From assembly GCF_002000025.1 (NCBI RefSeq), contig NZ_MUZV01000004.1, forward strand, positions 124,001 to 188,000: DNA of 64,000 nucleotides. The letters are read 5' to 3'. Numbering within the stretch: position 1 is the first letter of the stretch; every line of letters begins with the position of its first letter. The notes beneath the pieces are model-generated. The model ran no database searches and was not told the origin of the DNA. It saw only the letters and a program-made list of their open reading frames with translations. Below, piece after piece: positions 9,077 through 18,159 of the stretch. The translations under genes were made by a program, and so were the position numbers. Source of the stretch: Cognaticolwellia aestuarii (GTDB lineage: Bacteria; Pseudomonadota; Gammaproteobacteria; Enterobacterales; Alteromonadaceae).

Positions 9077-9718
9077 TTAATGTTGTGCATCGGCTTGATT
9101 TTCAGGTAATGCAGCAATAAATGCGGGGTGTTGATTACAGTTATCAGCCACGCGGCGGATATTTGGAAATTCACTCATATCAAGATTAAATCGATAGGCG
9201 TTATAGACTTGTGGCACTAAACAAATATCAGCCATGGTCATATTATCACCAAAACAATATTTGCCTGAATTAACTTTTAGTTGCTGCTCTACAGCTTCAA
9301 ATCCTATTTTCATCCAATGATGGCTCCAAGCCAACTTATCACTATCTTGTGCTGATAAATGTTTAGCTAGGTATTGTTGTACTCGCAAATTATTCACTGG
9401 GTGGATTTCGCAGGCAATATCCAGCGCTAATGCTTTTATTTTTGCTTTAGCGACAACATCCTCAGGGTATAGAGGCGATGATGGATATTTATCATCGAGG
9501 TACTCAATGATAGCAAGCGATTGATGTAATACCACGTCATCATCAACAAAGGTTGGTACTAAGTGTGTTGGGTTCAATTGCGTATAACTATCATCGTGCT
9601 GCTCACCGCCATTTTTAACCAAATGTACTGCAATAGAGTCAAACTCTAAACTCTTTAAGTGCAGCACAATTCTAACTCTATAGGCAGCAGATGAACGCCA
9701 ATAACCATATAATTTCAT
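9077..9718 (-). CDS. maiA: Maleylacetoacetate isomerase (zeta-class glutathione transferase)
   Basis: Glutathione-dependent enzyme that converts maleylacetoacetate to fumarylacetoacetate in tyrosine degradation. The 213-residue protein opens with the zeta-class signature YWRSSAAYRVRIVL, in which SSxxxRVR includes the catalytic serine. It continues with the thioredoxin-like fold (LNPTHLVPTFVDDD, then QSLAIIEYLDDKYP, the glutathione gamma-glutamyl site) and the all-helical C-terminal domain with NLRVQQYL. Its place directly downstream of tyrR and phhAB supports an aromatic amino-acid catabolic role. hmgA and fahA homologues are not in this window. Confidence 0.92.
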   Translation of the reverse strand: MKLYGYWRSSAAYRVRIVLHLKSLEFDSIAVHLVKNGGEQHDDSYTQLNPTHLVPTFVDDDVVLHQSLAIIEYLDDKYPSSPLYPEDVVAKAKIKALALDIACEIHPVNNLRVQQYLAKHLSAQDSDKLAWSHHWMKIGFEAVEQQLKVNSGKYCFGDNMTMADICLVPQVYNAYRFNLDMSEFPNIRRVADNCNQHPAFIAALPENQADAQH

Positions 9719-9777
9719 TTTTAATACTCAAATCATGTTACTGAGAGGCTAATATCAGCATATTAGCCTGCTCTAGG

Positions 9778-11328
9778 TTAAATTTTAACGGTTTTCTTAT
9801 TAATATCGTAATCACGTAATTTGTTGGCAATCGCCGTGTGGCTAAGACCTAACTTTTTGGCTAATTGTCGGGTACTTGGGTAGGCCGGATACAATTTTCG
9901 TAATAAGTCAGCTTCAAAGTTTTTCACTGCAGCGTCTAAGGTACCTTCAAAATCTTGCTCTAAATAACCATGCTCTCGCGTATATGCCGGTAATTGTAGA
10001 TGCGAAGTCATAATGATATTACCTTCAATTAACGATACCGCTCTTATCAAGACATTTTCAAGTTGCCTAACATTACCCGGCCAAGGGTAGTGTTCAATAA
10101 ACTCAAGACATTCTTTATCAAAAGAAATATGTGTTTTACCAATACGTTGACCAAATTTAGCAACAAAAAGTTCCGCTAATGGAACAATATCTGCTCGTCG
10201 CTCACGTAATGATGGAATATTGAGACCTAAGACATTTAGTCGATAGTACAAGTCTTCCCGAAACTCGCCAAGTGAAACCATGCTGAGTAAATCACGGTTG
10301 GTTGACCCAATAATACGAACATTAACTTTTATTTCTTTTTCGTCATCAATACGCCTAAAAGTACCATCTTGAATAACACGCAACACTTTTGTCTGCAGTT
10401 TGGCTGACATTTCACCTACTTCATCAAAAAATATAGTGCCACCGTCAGCTGATTCAAAAATGCCGCGCTTGCTGTTTACTTCGCCAGCCTTACCTGAGCC
10501 AAAAAGCTCTGTTTCTGCAGCATCATCAGGCAATGCCGCACAACTTAGTGTCATAAAAGGCTTATCAGCACGATCACTAGCAGCATGACAAGCTCGAGCT
10601 AATAGCTCTTTACCGGTACCCGTTTCACCAACAATCAACATAGATGAATCCAGCAAAGCCATACGTTTGGCTTCACGTATTAATTTACGCATTGCGCCAC
10701 TGTTGGCTTGAATACCAGCGAAATTATTTTCGCTTGCCTTCTTAAACGCACTAATTTGTTGCCCCAATCTAGCTTCAGATTTCAGAATTAATACTGCACC
10801 AGCAAGTACTTGTGCTTCATCACCGTCAGCAACATGGATAGGAATAATATCAGCAACAAAATCATCTTCTTGAAATTTAATGCGACGAGTTTGAGCCAAT
10901 ACTTCTTCACCATCGAGCCAACGCGTAAAATTAAAGCCTTTTAGCCATTGCCCAACATGCTCGCCAATAATATGCTCCAACGAAGCACACATAATTTGCG
11001 CTGCTGCATTATTAACCATGCGTATTTGGCCTTTGCTATCAACGGAAATGAAGGGATCAGGAAAGGTTTTAACTAAGGTTTCAAATTCATTTCGCTCACG
11101 CTCAGACGGCATGTAAGGCGTAGTTTTAACATCTAAAACACCGTCAATTAAACGTAACTGCGGCATAAAATCTTGTAACTCAGAAAACGCTAAGTCGGGT
11201 ATATTAATAAAGATTTTCCCGGGTTGTTTTAATTCAATACCGCGCAGATCAATGCCACGGTCAACAAATATTGCTAACACACTTTGTGCAATACCAACTC
11301 GGTCATGACACCCAATTTCTAAACGCAT
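9778..11328 (-). CDS. tyrR: Aromatic amino-acid regulator TyrR/PhhR
   Basis: DNA-binding regulator that senses tyrosine/phenylalanine. The 516 residues contain an ACT domain (1 to about 70, starting MRLEIGCHDRVG), a PAS domain (about 80-190), an AAA+ domain with Walker A GETGTGKE (234-241) and a C-terminal Fis-like helix-turn-helix (STRQLAKKLGLSHTAIANKL). The GAFTGA loop needed to contact sigma-54 is absent: ELFG is followed by SGKAGEV, as in E. coli TyrR, so it should act on sigma-70 promoters. Adjacent phhA and phhB make a PhhR-like role in activating phenylalanine catabolism likely. It begins after the phhB terminator and so needs its own promoter or readthrough. Confidence 0.93.
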   Translation of the reverse strand: MRLEIGCHDRVGIAQSVLAIFVDRGIDLRGIELKQPGKIFINIPDLAFSELQDFMPQLRLIDGVLDVKTTPYMPSERERNEFETLVKTFPDPFISVDSKGQIRMVNNAAAQIMCASLEHIIGEHVGQWLKGFNFTRWLDGEEVLAQTRRIKFQEDDFVADIIPIHVADGDEAQVLAGAVLILKSEARLGQQISAFKKASENNFAGIQANSGAMRKLIREAKRMALLDSSMLIVGETGTGKELLARACHAASDRADKPFMTLSCAALPDDAAETELFGSGKAGEVNSKRGIFESADGGTIFFDEVGEMSAKLQTKVLRVIQDGTFRRIDDEKEIKVNVRIIGSTNRDLLSMVSLGEFREDLYYRLNVLGLNIPSLRERRADIVPLAELFVAKFGQRIGKTHISFDKECLEFIEHYPWPGNVRQLENVLIRAVSLIEGNIIMTSHLQLPAYTREHGYLEQDFEGTLDAAVKNFEADLLRKLYPAYPSTRQLAKKLGLSHTAIANKLRDYDINKKTVKI

Positions 11329-11388
11329 TTATTAACCTCAAGCAAACAACAAAATCCAGTAAGGCTATTGTAAACTATTTTTTACAAC

Positions 11389-11416
11389 AAAAAAAAGCCC
11401 CCTGTAACAGGGGGCT
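11389..11416 (-). terminator. Rho-independent terminator after phhB
   Basis: On the minus strand AGCCCCCTG and CAGGGGGCT form a 9-bp stem with a TTA loop (11396-11416), followed by seven T residues. It lies 25 bp beyond the phhB stop and separates phhAB from tyrR. Confidence 0.9.
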
Positions 11417-11440
11417 AGTCATTATTGTTGTAAGCAAACG

Positions 11441-11779
11441 TTACAGAAGTTGATCTGTTTTTGCTGCACAAATAAAGTCATTTTTATGTAGCCCTTTAAT
11501 AGCATGGGTCCACCAAGTAACTTTAACTTTTCCCCACTCCAGTAAAATAGCAGGATGGTGAAACTCTTCTTCTGCTAATTCTGAAACTTTATTTGCAAAA
11601 GCCCAAGCTAATTTATAATTTTTAAATTTATATACACGCTCTAGCATCATCACGCCATTATTTACTGCCGGTACCCAGTCCGGTATTTGCGCTAAAAGAC
11701 TTGCTAACTCGTCGTCACTCACTTTAGGTGCGTCAACTTGGCATGCTTCACATTGTTGATTGGATAATTCACCGCTCAT
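11441..11779 (-). CDS. phhB: Pterin-4a-carbinolamine dehydratase PhhB
   Basis: Dehydrates 4a-hydroxytetrahydropterin so that it can be recycled as the cofactor of phenylalanine hydroxylase. The 112-residue protein carries the family's active-site histidine motif [12 protein letters not shown] (about residues 71-82) and the later [12 protein letters not shown] with the third conserved histidine. It follows phhA by 11 bp, so the enzyme and its cofactor recycler are co-transcribed. A strong terminator follows. Confidence 0.95.
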   Translation of the reverse strand: MSGELSNQQCEACQVDAPKVSDDELASLLAQIPDWVPAVNNGVMMLERVYKFKNYKLAWAFANKVSELAEEEFHHPAILLEWGKVKVTWWTHAIKGLHKNDFICAAKTDQLL

Positions 11780-11790
11780 AAAAAATTCCT

Positions 11791-12603
11791 TTAACTCGCT
11801 TTTGAGGTTGTTTTTAATTCAAATTTAGCTGGATGTAAGCCCATTACTTTTGCTTGCTCTACTAATGCCATAATATCTTCTACTTCTAATTTTCGTATAT
11901 CATCAAGATCACTAACCTTAGTAAGCATAAAATATATTGGCTGCATAATATCAATACGATATTGAGTTCGTAAAACGTCTAGAACATCGAGTGGCTTTCT
12001 TTCGACATTTTTATCATTGAGCGCATATTCAGTTTCGCTTGGTGAAGACAATATACCACCGCCATATACACGTAAGCCTTTGGGCGTATTTAATAAACCA
12101 AACTCAACAGTAAACCAGTATAAGCGGGCTAAAAACACGCGATCTTCTTTCGATGCATTTAAGCCCATCATGCCATAGGCTTGGGTGTAGTTAGCGAAAG
12201 ATTCATTAGTCAATAATGGACAGTGACCATATATTTCATGAAATATATCTGGCTCCTGCAGATAATCAAACTCTTCTTGCGAACGGATAAATGTCGCAAC
12301 GGGGAACTTCCGCTCTGATAACAAACGGAAAAACTCACCAAAACCAATAAGTGCTGGTACAGGCTCACAGCTCCAACCGGTTGTCGCTCGTAATACGGTA
12401 CTAACTTCTTCTAATTGTGGAATACGGTCTTGCGGAAGATTTAACTTACTCAAACCTTCAATGAATTCATCACACGCTGTGTCATGTACTGTTGACAATT
12501 GTCGAGTTATTAACGCTTGCCAAATTTTATTTTCTGCTGCTGACCAAACGATATTGCCCTGTTCATCTGCAACTTTTGAAACATACTTAGTCGCCTTCGC
12601 CAT
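11791..12603 (-). CDS. phhA: Phenylalanine 4-monooxygenase PhhA
   Basis: Fe(II)- and tetrahydropterin-dependent hydroxylase that turns phenylalanine into tyrosine. The 270-residue bacterial form has only the catalytic domain. The iron ligands are visible in [11 protein letters not shown] (His122, His127) and in WFTVEFGL (Glu167). RIPQLEEVS and TGW match the conserved pterin/substrate region. First gene of the phhA-phhB unit. A TyrR-type box about 146 bp upstream and tyrR itself downstream point to control by TyrR/PhhR in response to phenylalanine or tyrosine. Confidence 0.95.
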   Translation of the reverse strand: MAKATKYVSKVADEQGNIVWSAAENKIWQALITRQLSTVHDTACDEFIEGLSKLNLPQDRIPQLEEVSTVLRATTGWSCEPVPALIGFGEFFRLLSERKFPVATFIRSQEEFDYLQEPDIFHEIYGHCPLLTNESFANYTQAYGMMGLNASKEDRVFLARLYWFTVEFGLLNTPKGLRVYGGGILSSPSETEYALNDKNVERKPLDVLDVLRTQYRIDIMQPIYFMLTKVSDLDDIRKLEVEDIMALVEQAKVMGLHPAKFELKTTSKAS

Positions 12604-12748
12604 TGTGTTAACCTTACTTAGTGAATATCAAATTTTTTATTCATGTTATTTTGATATTTAGAACAACTGTTGTGTTCCAATAGTAAGGCAACAACACTAG
12701 AAAAAGCACTACTTTCAAAGTGGCTATTTTTCAACCAGAACAAAAGAG

Positions 12749-12766
12749 TGTAAAATTTGTGTTACA
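12749..12766. promoter_or_regulatory. TyrR-type box upstream of phhA
   Basis: TGTAAA-N6-GTTACA fits the TyrR consensus TGTAAA-N6-TTTACA with one mismatch. A second half-site TGTAAA starts at 12773. The site lies between the end of ycjF and the phhA start, upstream of where the phhA promoter must be. Binding is inferred. Confidence 0.55.
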
Positions 12767-12811
12767 TCTAACTGTAAAATTTAAAACTTAATCTTTATTT
12801 TCAAAGGCATA

Positions 12812-13825
12812 CTATGCTTTCTTTACGAGTTGTTGTACTTGATGAACTATTTTTTGACGTATATGGCCAAGTTTAGGCGCATCATCAGCAAAAGGGATGG
12901 GTCGACACAAGTGCATAGCCTTTAATCCTAATCTAGCCGTTAACATGCCAGCCCCAAGCCCTTGTGCCATGCGTGCAGATAATTTACCTAATAGCTCAGC
13001 ACCAAGCAGATCAGCACCTAAATCTGCAACTAATTCACTCGCGCCAGCGTAGGCCATATTGACAATAACTTGCTTAATTAACTTTATCCGACTCCAATAA
13101 CTCAGCTTTAAGCCATATAAAGCGGCTATTTTATTCACTAAACGTAAATTTCGCCACAGCATCAGCAACATATCAAGAATAGCAATCGGGCTTAGCGCAA
13201 CTAAAACAACTGACTCAGAGGAGAACTTGGCAATTTCTTTGAGTGCTTTTTGATCTACCTGCGACAAAACCTTACGTGAATATAATTGCATGATTTCAAC
13301 GTCATTGTATTCTTCAAGTTTTAAGTTATGCCAAGCTCCTTGGTCAACTTCGGCTAAATCGCTAGGTAAACGTTGAGAGATTTTTTCACAAAGACTCACG
13401 GCATCTATATCACCCGCTTCATTGAAAATATTTTGTGCATGTTGTTTAAGGTGCTGTTGAGATTTAAATTGTCTCAACCCTGACCATTCACGCCAAATAC
13501 TACGCCCACAAACAACTGATAAGCCCGCTAATAAAATAGCATATAAACTCGCAATGATTGGCGACTGACTAAAGCCAGCCATAAAAAATTGTGTTGTTTC
13601 AACAGCCACTAAAGTAATAAAAACTACACCGAGTGTACGCCAAAGCCAACTTGGTTTTCTAGCTTCTGGCACTAAATCATCATCGACTTTCTCTATTTTT
13701 TCATCGCTTGCCCAGTCTTGCTCATTAACAATTATTTGTGGTGTGTTTTCTTTTATTTTCTCATCGGTAGTATCAACATCATCAAACAATATTTGTTGTT
13801 GGTACTTTTCTTTATGCTCAATCAT
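12812..13825 (-). CDS. ycjF: YcjF family (TIGR01620) membrane protein
   Basis: A 337-residue inner-membrane protein of the TIGR01620/DUF697 family. The N-terminus is acidic and cytosolic, followed by two membrane helices (about residues 65-110). A C-terminal DUF697-like region has hydrophobic stretches (SESVVLVALSPIAILDML, then a Gly/Ala-rich segment AGASELVADLGADLLG). Its ATG overlaps the ycjX stop by four bases, so they are translationally coupled. YcjF and YcjX belong to the phage-shock regulon in enterobacteria, and their biochemical role is unsettled. The location beside pspABC supports the assignment. Confidence 0.9.
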   Translation of the reverse strand: MIEHKEKYQQQILFDDVDTTDEKIKENTPQIIVNEQDWASDEKIEKVDDDLVPEARKPSWLWRTLGVVFITLVAVETTQFFMAGFSQSPIIASLYAILLAGLSVVCGRSIWREWSGLRQFKSQQHLKQHAQNIFNEAGDIDAVSLCEKISQRLPSDLAEVDQGAWHNLKLEEYNDVEIMQLYSRKVLSQVDQKALKEIAKFSSESVVLVALSPIAILDMLLMLWRNLRLVNKIAALYGLKLSYWSRIKLIKQVIVNMAYAGASELVADLGADLLGAELLGKLSARMAQGLGAGMLTARLGLKAMHLCRPIPFADDAPKLGHIRQKIVHQVQQLVKKA

Positions 13826-15252
13826 TTTAATTTATCTCCCAACAAAAACTGTAACATTTGATCCATTCTAAGGTGTGGTAAGCACTCTTCTTTATTAGCT
13901 GAGCTTATTGGTGAAAAAGCGATATAGTTAAATGCCTGTTTTTGCCAATAATCAAGCGCTGGAATACTCGCAGGAACAGTACCTGGAAATAAAGTAATCA
14001 TTTGATCGTTCGTTAATTGCCGACCTTTAATCACGGGAATGCTACGTCCTTGGTACTGGCTTTTACCCACTTGCGTTGCCTTCACGGAAGCGATAGCAAT
14101 GGTTTTCATCTTGATTGCATCGAAGCTTAATTGCTGCTTGGTTTGAAAAACCAGCTTATTTAACAGTGAAACCAAGTTACTATGTTGTTCAGGTGTAACA
14201 TGGTCTGCCTTAGTTGCCGCAAACAGTAGTCGATCAATTTTTGGTGAAAACAACCGTGAAAATATACTCGATTGTCCATATTGAAAACTTTCCATGATCA
14301 TCGCCATGGCGTTTTGTAAGTCAGCAAAACTTTCTGGGCCATTGTTTAGTGGTGTTAAACAGTCAGCGAGAACTATTTGTCGATCGAAATTAATAAAGTG
14401 CTCTTTATAGAAACGACGAACAACGCGTTCTTTGTATTCAATAAAACGTGCTCGTAGCATACCAATGTAGCAATCATCTTTAGCATTTTGATAATCATTA
14501 CTGTCAATATCATCAAAACCACTATAAGGAAAAAACTGCAAAATTGGCGCGTCTTCTAACTCCCCCGGCAAAATAAAACGCCCAGGTTGAATAACAGATA
14601 AGCCCAGTTGATGGCGGAAAAGTAATAGCAGTTCTGTATACTCTTGCGATAATTGTGCTAATACGCTTTCGTCGACACTGGCAAAAGGATCAAAGTCGGC
14701 TAATTTGTCAAGAAATTCTTGTGCATGGGCATTTCTGGGGGCTTGATTAAGTAACGCCGTAGTTTGTTTTGACCATTCTTCAAAGGTCAATGACAACATA
14801 GGTAAATCAAGCAACCACTCGCCAGGGTAATCTGTAATATCAATATATAACGTAGCTGAACCCGTCGCATACTTTAGTAAAGAATCTTTTGGCTGATAAC
14901 GAACGGCTAAACGTAACTCACTAATACCATTGGTGGGTTTTGGCCATTGTGGTGGTGACTGACACAAAGCTGAAAACGCGCCATCATATTCAAATCGTGG
15001 AATATGAAGATGCTTTTGTGGTACTCGTTTTGCCGCAATATAACGGCCTTCATGAACTACATTAAAAAAGCTCAATTGTGAATTATTACCTTCATTTAAT
15101 AATTGGTTCACCAGAGAAGTTATGAAAGCAGTTTTACCACTACGACTTAAACCAGTGACAGCAAGTGTTACGTGTTGGTCGATAGAGCGATTAACAATAT
15201 CACTGGCTTTTTGTTTTAATTTTTTTAGTTTTGCTTGATTAATAAATGACAT
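13822..15252 (-). CDS. ycjX: YcjX family ATP/GTP-binding protein (DUF463)
   Basis: A 476-residue cytosolic P-loop protein of the YcjX/DUF463 family. Walker A is GLSRSGKTAF (about residues 34-43), and YIDITDYPGEWLLDL near residue 130 is the family's switch/Walker B-like motif. Members are members of the Psp envelope-stress network in enterobacteria; the exact activity is not known. It lies downstream of pspC but beyond a terminator, so it may have its own promoter in the 170-bp gap. It overlaps ycjF by 4 bp. Confidence 0.92.
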   Translation of the reverse strand: MSFINQAKLKKLKQKASDIVNRSIDQHVTLAVTGLSRSGKTAFITSLVNQLLNEGNNSQLSFFNVVHEGRYIAAKRVPQKHLHIPRFEYDGAFSALCQSPPQWPKPTNGISELRLAVRYQPKDSLLKYATGSATLYIDITDYPGEWLLDLPMLSLTFEEWSKQTTALLNQAPRNAHAQEFLDKLADFDPFASVDESVLAQLSQEYTELLLLFRHQLGLSVIQPGRFILPGELEDAPILQFFPYSGFDDIDSNDYQNAKDDCYIGMLRARFIEYKERVVRRFYKEHFINFDRQIVLADCLTPLNNGPESFADLQNAMAMIMESFQYGQSSIFSRLFSPKIDRLLFAATKADHVTPEQHSNLVSLLNKLVFQTKQQLSFDAIKMKTIAIASVKATQVGKSQYQGRSIPVIKGRQLTNDQMITLFPGTVPASIPALDYWQKQAFNYIAFSPISSANKEECLPHLRMDQMLQFLLGDKLK

Positions 15253-15421
15253 AGTTGGATGCTATTTTGAATTCTACATGCGTTGAAGGTGAACATTGAT
15301 TGTTACGTGCAGTACAACAAGAAAAAGTCGACTTAACAATACGCTTATTAGCTTTGATACTAGCGTTTTTTAAGTTTTGATAACAGTAATTTATCTGACT
15401 TATTAATAAAATTTTGCCAAT

Positions 15422-15444
15422 AAAAAAGCGGCTTGGCCGCTTTT
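15422..15444 (-). terminator. Terminator after pspC
   Basis: AAAAGCGGC and GCCGCTTTT flank a three-base loop (15424-15444), and on the minus strand the stem runs into T residues. It lies immediately after the pspC stop codon and marks the end of pspABC transcription. Confidence 0.8.
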
Positions 15445-15446
15445 AT

Positions 15447-15926
15447 TTATAACTTATTTATTTCTCGTGAAACCGTGAATTCGGGCGATGTTACATAACG
15501 TTCAATAACTTGTAATTCTAGCTCTAAGGTTTTGAATTTACGTCTAATATCATGAAAAGCTTGCTTGGGCGGCTCTCCTGCTTGCCAAACCCTTGACTTC
15601 ACTTTAATCGATTCATTCGTAATATCTTCATCAAAGCCCTGTTGCTTCGCGGTACGTTGCTGCGCTGTTTGTGCATGGCCATTATTATTCGCTTTTGCTC
15701 CATTACGGTTAACATTCGCAGTATTGCCAGACTTTTTATCTAATATAAACCATGCAGCAATATAGATAACAATAAACCACCCCATGCCTAACAATACACC
15801 TGAAACTACCAATATACGCACCAGCCAAGTTTCCCAGCCAAAGTAATCTGCAATACCTGCGCACACTCCGGCTATTTTTCCTTGGCTCGTATTTCGATAT
15901 AACTCACCTCGGCCTTTACTGGTCAT
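15447..15926 (-). CDS. pspC: Phage shock protein C
   Basis: Inner-membrane sensor/effector of the Psp response. The N-terminal PspC domain shows GKIAGVCAGIADYFGWETWLVR (split: GKIAGVCAGIADYF, then GWETWLVRIL), then a membrane helix (about residues 36-62). The remaining hundred residues are cytosolic or periplasmic, including an N/A/Q-rich linker and a C-terminal helical region rich in heptad leucines. At 159 residues it is longer than the E. coli protein, mostly in the linker. It overlaps pspB by 4 bp and is the last gene of pspABC. PspB and PspC together release PspF from PspA under membrane stress. Confidence 0.92.
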   Translation of the reverse strand: MTSKGRGELYRNTSQGKIAGVCAGIADYFGWETWLVRILVVSGVLLGMGWFIVIYIAAWFILDKKSGNTANVNRNGAKANNNGHAQTAQQRTAKQQGFDEDITNESIKVKSRVWQAGEPPKQAFHDIRRKFKTLELELQVIERYVTSPEFTVSREINKL

Positions 15927-16150
15927 AATTTATTTCTCCACTCCGGCGTTTCAGCATCTAAAATAGCTTCTAAAGTTTTGATCCTGTCAGCCATTTTATC
16001 AGCGAGCTCTGACAGTTCTGACAACTGAATATACTCTTCTTCACTAAAGCCCTGACTAATTTGTCGTTTACTACGATAGTGTAAAATCAACCAAATAGGC
16101 GCCACTACTATCATGAATATAATAACTGGAGCGATAATAATCTCTTCCAC
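15923..16150 (-). CDS. pspB: Phage shock protein B
   Basis: Small inner-membrane protein that acts with PspC to sense loss of membrane integrity. One N-terminal helix (IIIAPVIIFMIVVAPIWLIL) is followed by a basic HYRSKR segment, a coiled coil, and the family's conserved C-terminus LEAILDAETPEWR. I chose the GTG complementary to 16148-16150: AGGGGAAG lies just upstream as ribosome site and the resulting 75 residues match E. coli PspB. A TTG seven codons upstream would give 82 residues. Confidence 0.9.
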   Translation of the reverse strand: MEEIIIAPVIIFMIVVAPIWLILHYRSKRQISQGFSEEEYIQLSELSELADKMADRIKTLEAILDAETPEWRNKL

Positions 16151-16202
16151 AATACTTCCCCTTACTTGCACCTAATTCAAGGCATGCGTTGTTAACGTCT
16201 AA

Positions 16203-16874
16203 TTATTTTTTCTTAGTTTCTGAATTCATTTTAGCTTTTAGTGCCGCAAGTTCATCATCAACTTTTTCATCAGAGGCTAAATCAGCAATTTCATCAGCTA
16301 ACGACTTACTACCCATATCATAAGATTCTACTTGTGCTTCAATATCATCAATTTTTCGTTCATAGCGATCAAAGCGACTTAACGCATCATTAACACGATC
16401 ACTGTCGATGTTCTTCTTCACTTTCAATCGAGAGCTAGCGGTTTTCTCACGCATAATAATCGCTTTCTGACGTGATTTTGCATCTGCTAACTTGTCTTGT
16501 AATTGCGATATTTCGTCTTGAAGTTTTGCTATATGATCATCAACGTGCTCTAGTTCATCACGCAGCGACTCTGCACTTTCATGACACTTTTTCTTTTCCA
16601 TTAAAGCTGCACGCGCTAAATCTTCACGGCCTTTGCTTAATGCTAGTTCAGCTTTATCTTGCCATTGTGTTGCATCCGATTCAAATCGGCTGGCTTGGCG
16701 TGCTAATTCTTTTTTATCTGCTAATGTTTTTGCTGATGAAGAACGAACTTCAACTAGCGTGTCTTCCATTTCTTGTATGATCAAGCGCACCATTTTTGCA
16801 GGATCTTCTGCTTTGTCTAATAAGTTGTTAATATTAGAATTAATGATATCTGTGAACCTTGAAAAAACACCCAT
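16203..16874 (-). CDS. pspA: Phage shock protein A
   Basis: Peripheral membrane protein of the PspA/IM30/ESCRT-III family that both inhibits PspF and stabilises damaged inner membrane. The ATG at 16874 (GGAAG ribosome site seven bases upstream) gives 223 residues starting MGVFSRFTDIINSNINNLLDKAEDP (in parts: MGVFSRFTDI, INSNINNLLDKAEDP), almost identical in layout to E. coli PspA (222). The amphipathic N-terminal helix is followed by continuous alpha-helical coiled coil with many K/E/D residues. First gene of pspABC, divergent from pspF, with a sigma-54 type promoter between them. Confidence 0.96.
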   Translation of the reverse strand: MGVFSRFTDIINSNINNLLDKAEDPAKMVRLIIQEMEDTLVEVRSSSAKTLADKKELARQASRFESDATQWQDKAELALSKGREDLARAALMEKKKCHESAESLRDELEHVDDHIAKLQDEISQLQDKLADAKSRQKAIIMREKTASSRLKVKKNIDSDRVNDALSRFDRYERKIDDIEAQVESYDMGSKSLADEIADLASDEKVDDELAALKAKMNSETKKK

Positions 16875-16923
16875 AATTACTTCCTCGTTCAAAAAATTAC
16901 GTTAATTGTCTTAGTTTTTACTA

Positions 16924-16939
16924 TTCATGTTTTGCGCCA
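16924..16939 (-). promoter_or_regulatory. Sigma-54 promoter of pspA
   Basis: The minus strand reads TGGCGCAAAACATGAA against the consensus TGGCACG-N4-TTGCW. The -24 GG element is good; the -12 element is weak (TGA instead of TGC), comparable to the imperfect -12 of the E. coli psp promoter. It is 50 bp before the pspA ATG and divergent from pspF, as expected for PspF-activated transcription. Confidence 0.6.
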
Positions 16940-17064
16940 AGTTTTTAAAACATGATAACAGCATGAATAATAAGCTTTTATTTATATTAAAAAAAGACTT
17001 CTATCTCAGCTATTAATGAAATACACTATTTGTTAGTGAAAAAAACCAATTATTAGGTCAGTAA

Positions 17065-18159
17065 ATGGCACGTTTCAAACAACAAGATAACCTCATTGGT
17101 CAATCTAATAACTTTTTAGAAGTTTTAGAGCAAATTTCTCAAATTGCCCCCTTAAGTAAACCTGTACTCATTATTGGTGAGCGCGGAACAGGTAAAGAGC
17201 TTGTTGCTGCACGGTTACATTATTTATCAAAGCGTTGGGATCAAAATTATTTAAAACTTAATTGTGCTGCATTAAACGAAAATTTATTAGAAAGTGAGTT
17301 ATTTGGTTACGACAGTGGCGCATTTACTGGTGCAAGTAAACGACATGAAGGTCGCTTTGAGCGTGCAGATAATGGCACATTATTTTTAGACGAAATTGCT
17401 AATACTTCAGGTTTAATCCAAGAAAAGTTATTACGTGTTGTTGAGTACGGTGAATTTGAACGAGTTGGTGGTTCAAGAACCATTAAAACCAACGCACGTC
17501 TCGTTGCAGCAACTAATGAGGATTTACCTTCAATGGCAGCCGCAGGAGAGTTTAGAGCAGATTTACTTGATAGATTAGCCTTTGATGTAATAACACTTCC
17601 ACCATTACGAGAGCGCCTAGACGACATTCTTGTGTTAGCCGAACATTTTGCCATTAACATGGCACGTGAGCTCGAGTTTGAACTTTTTAGCGGTTTTACC
17701 GAGAAGGCCAAGCGTGCCCTGCTTGAGTATCATTGGCCTGGCAACATTCGTGAATTAAAAAATGTTGTAGAACGTAGTGTTTATCGCTGCAATAACCCTC
17801 ATTTGCCAGTTCATGAACTGGTTATTGATCCATTTGAATCTCCATACCGTCCATCTAAACGCATTAAAACTCAAGACAGGATCATCACTACACCAGCAGT
17901 TGAAACTGTTGAGAAAAGCCTTGAACCAACGCACAAGGTAGCGCAGCAAAACAAACCTCAGGTCAACACTTTACAATTTCCATTGTCATTGAAGACTTTA
18001 TCGCAAGACTACGAGGTCGATTTAATCAAGTCGGCACTCGCTAATTGCCAATATAATCAAAAGAAAACAGCCGATGCCTTAGAATTAACCTATCATCAAT
18101 TAAGAGGCTACTTAAAAAAATATAATTTACTGGATTCAAGTAGTGCAGATGAAGAATAA
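17065..18159 (+). CDS. pspF: Psp operon transcriptional activator PspF
   Basis: Sigma-54 enhancer-binding AAA+ activator of pspABC. It has no N-terminal receiver or sensor domain, as in E. coli. Walker A GERGTGKE is at 38-45, the sigma-54-contacting GAFTGA loop at 85-90, the Walker B LFLDE around 106-110, and the R-finger region FRADLLDRLAFDVI follows. The C-terminus has a Fis-type helix-turn-helix (KKTADALELTYHQLRGYLKK). At 364 residues it is longer than the usual 325, owing to an extended linker at about 255-315. It is repressed by PspA binding. sapA starts directly at its stop codon, so pspF and sap may share a transcript. Confidence 0.95.
   Translation: MARFKQQDNLIGQSNNFLEVLEQISQIAPLSKPVLIIGERGTGKELVAARLHYLSKRWDQNYLKLNCAALNENLLESELFGYDSGAFTGASKRHEGRFERADNGTLFLDEIANTSGLIQEKLLRVVEYGEFERVGGSRTIKTNARLVAATNEDLPSMAAAGEFRADLLDRLAFDVITLPPLRERLDDILVLAEHFAINMARELEFELFSGFTEKAKRALLEYHWPGNIRELKNVVERSVYRCNNPHLPVHELVIDPFESPYRPSKRIKTQDRIITTPAVETVEKSLEPTHKVAQQNKPQVNTLQFPLSLKTLSQDYEVDLIKSALANCQYNQKKTADALELTYHQLRGYLKKYNLLDSSSADEE

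Noticed and set aside
16875-16892. Six-codon extension of PspA from a TTG
   Set aside because: The GGAAG ribosome site falls inside it and all PspA homologues begin at the MGVFSRF-type methionine.
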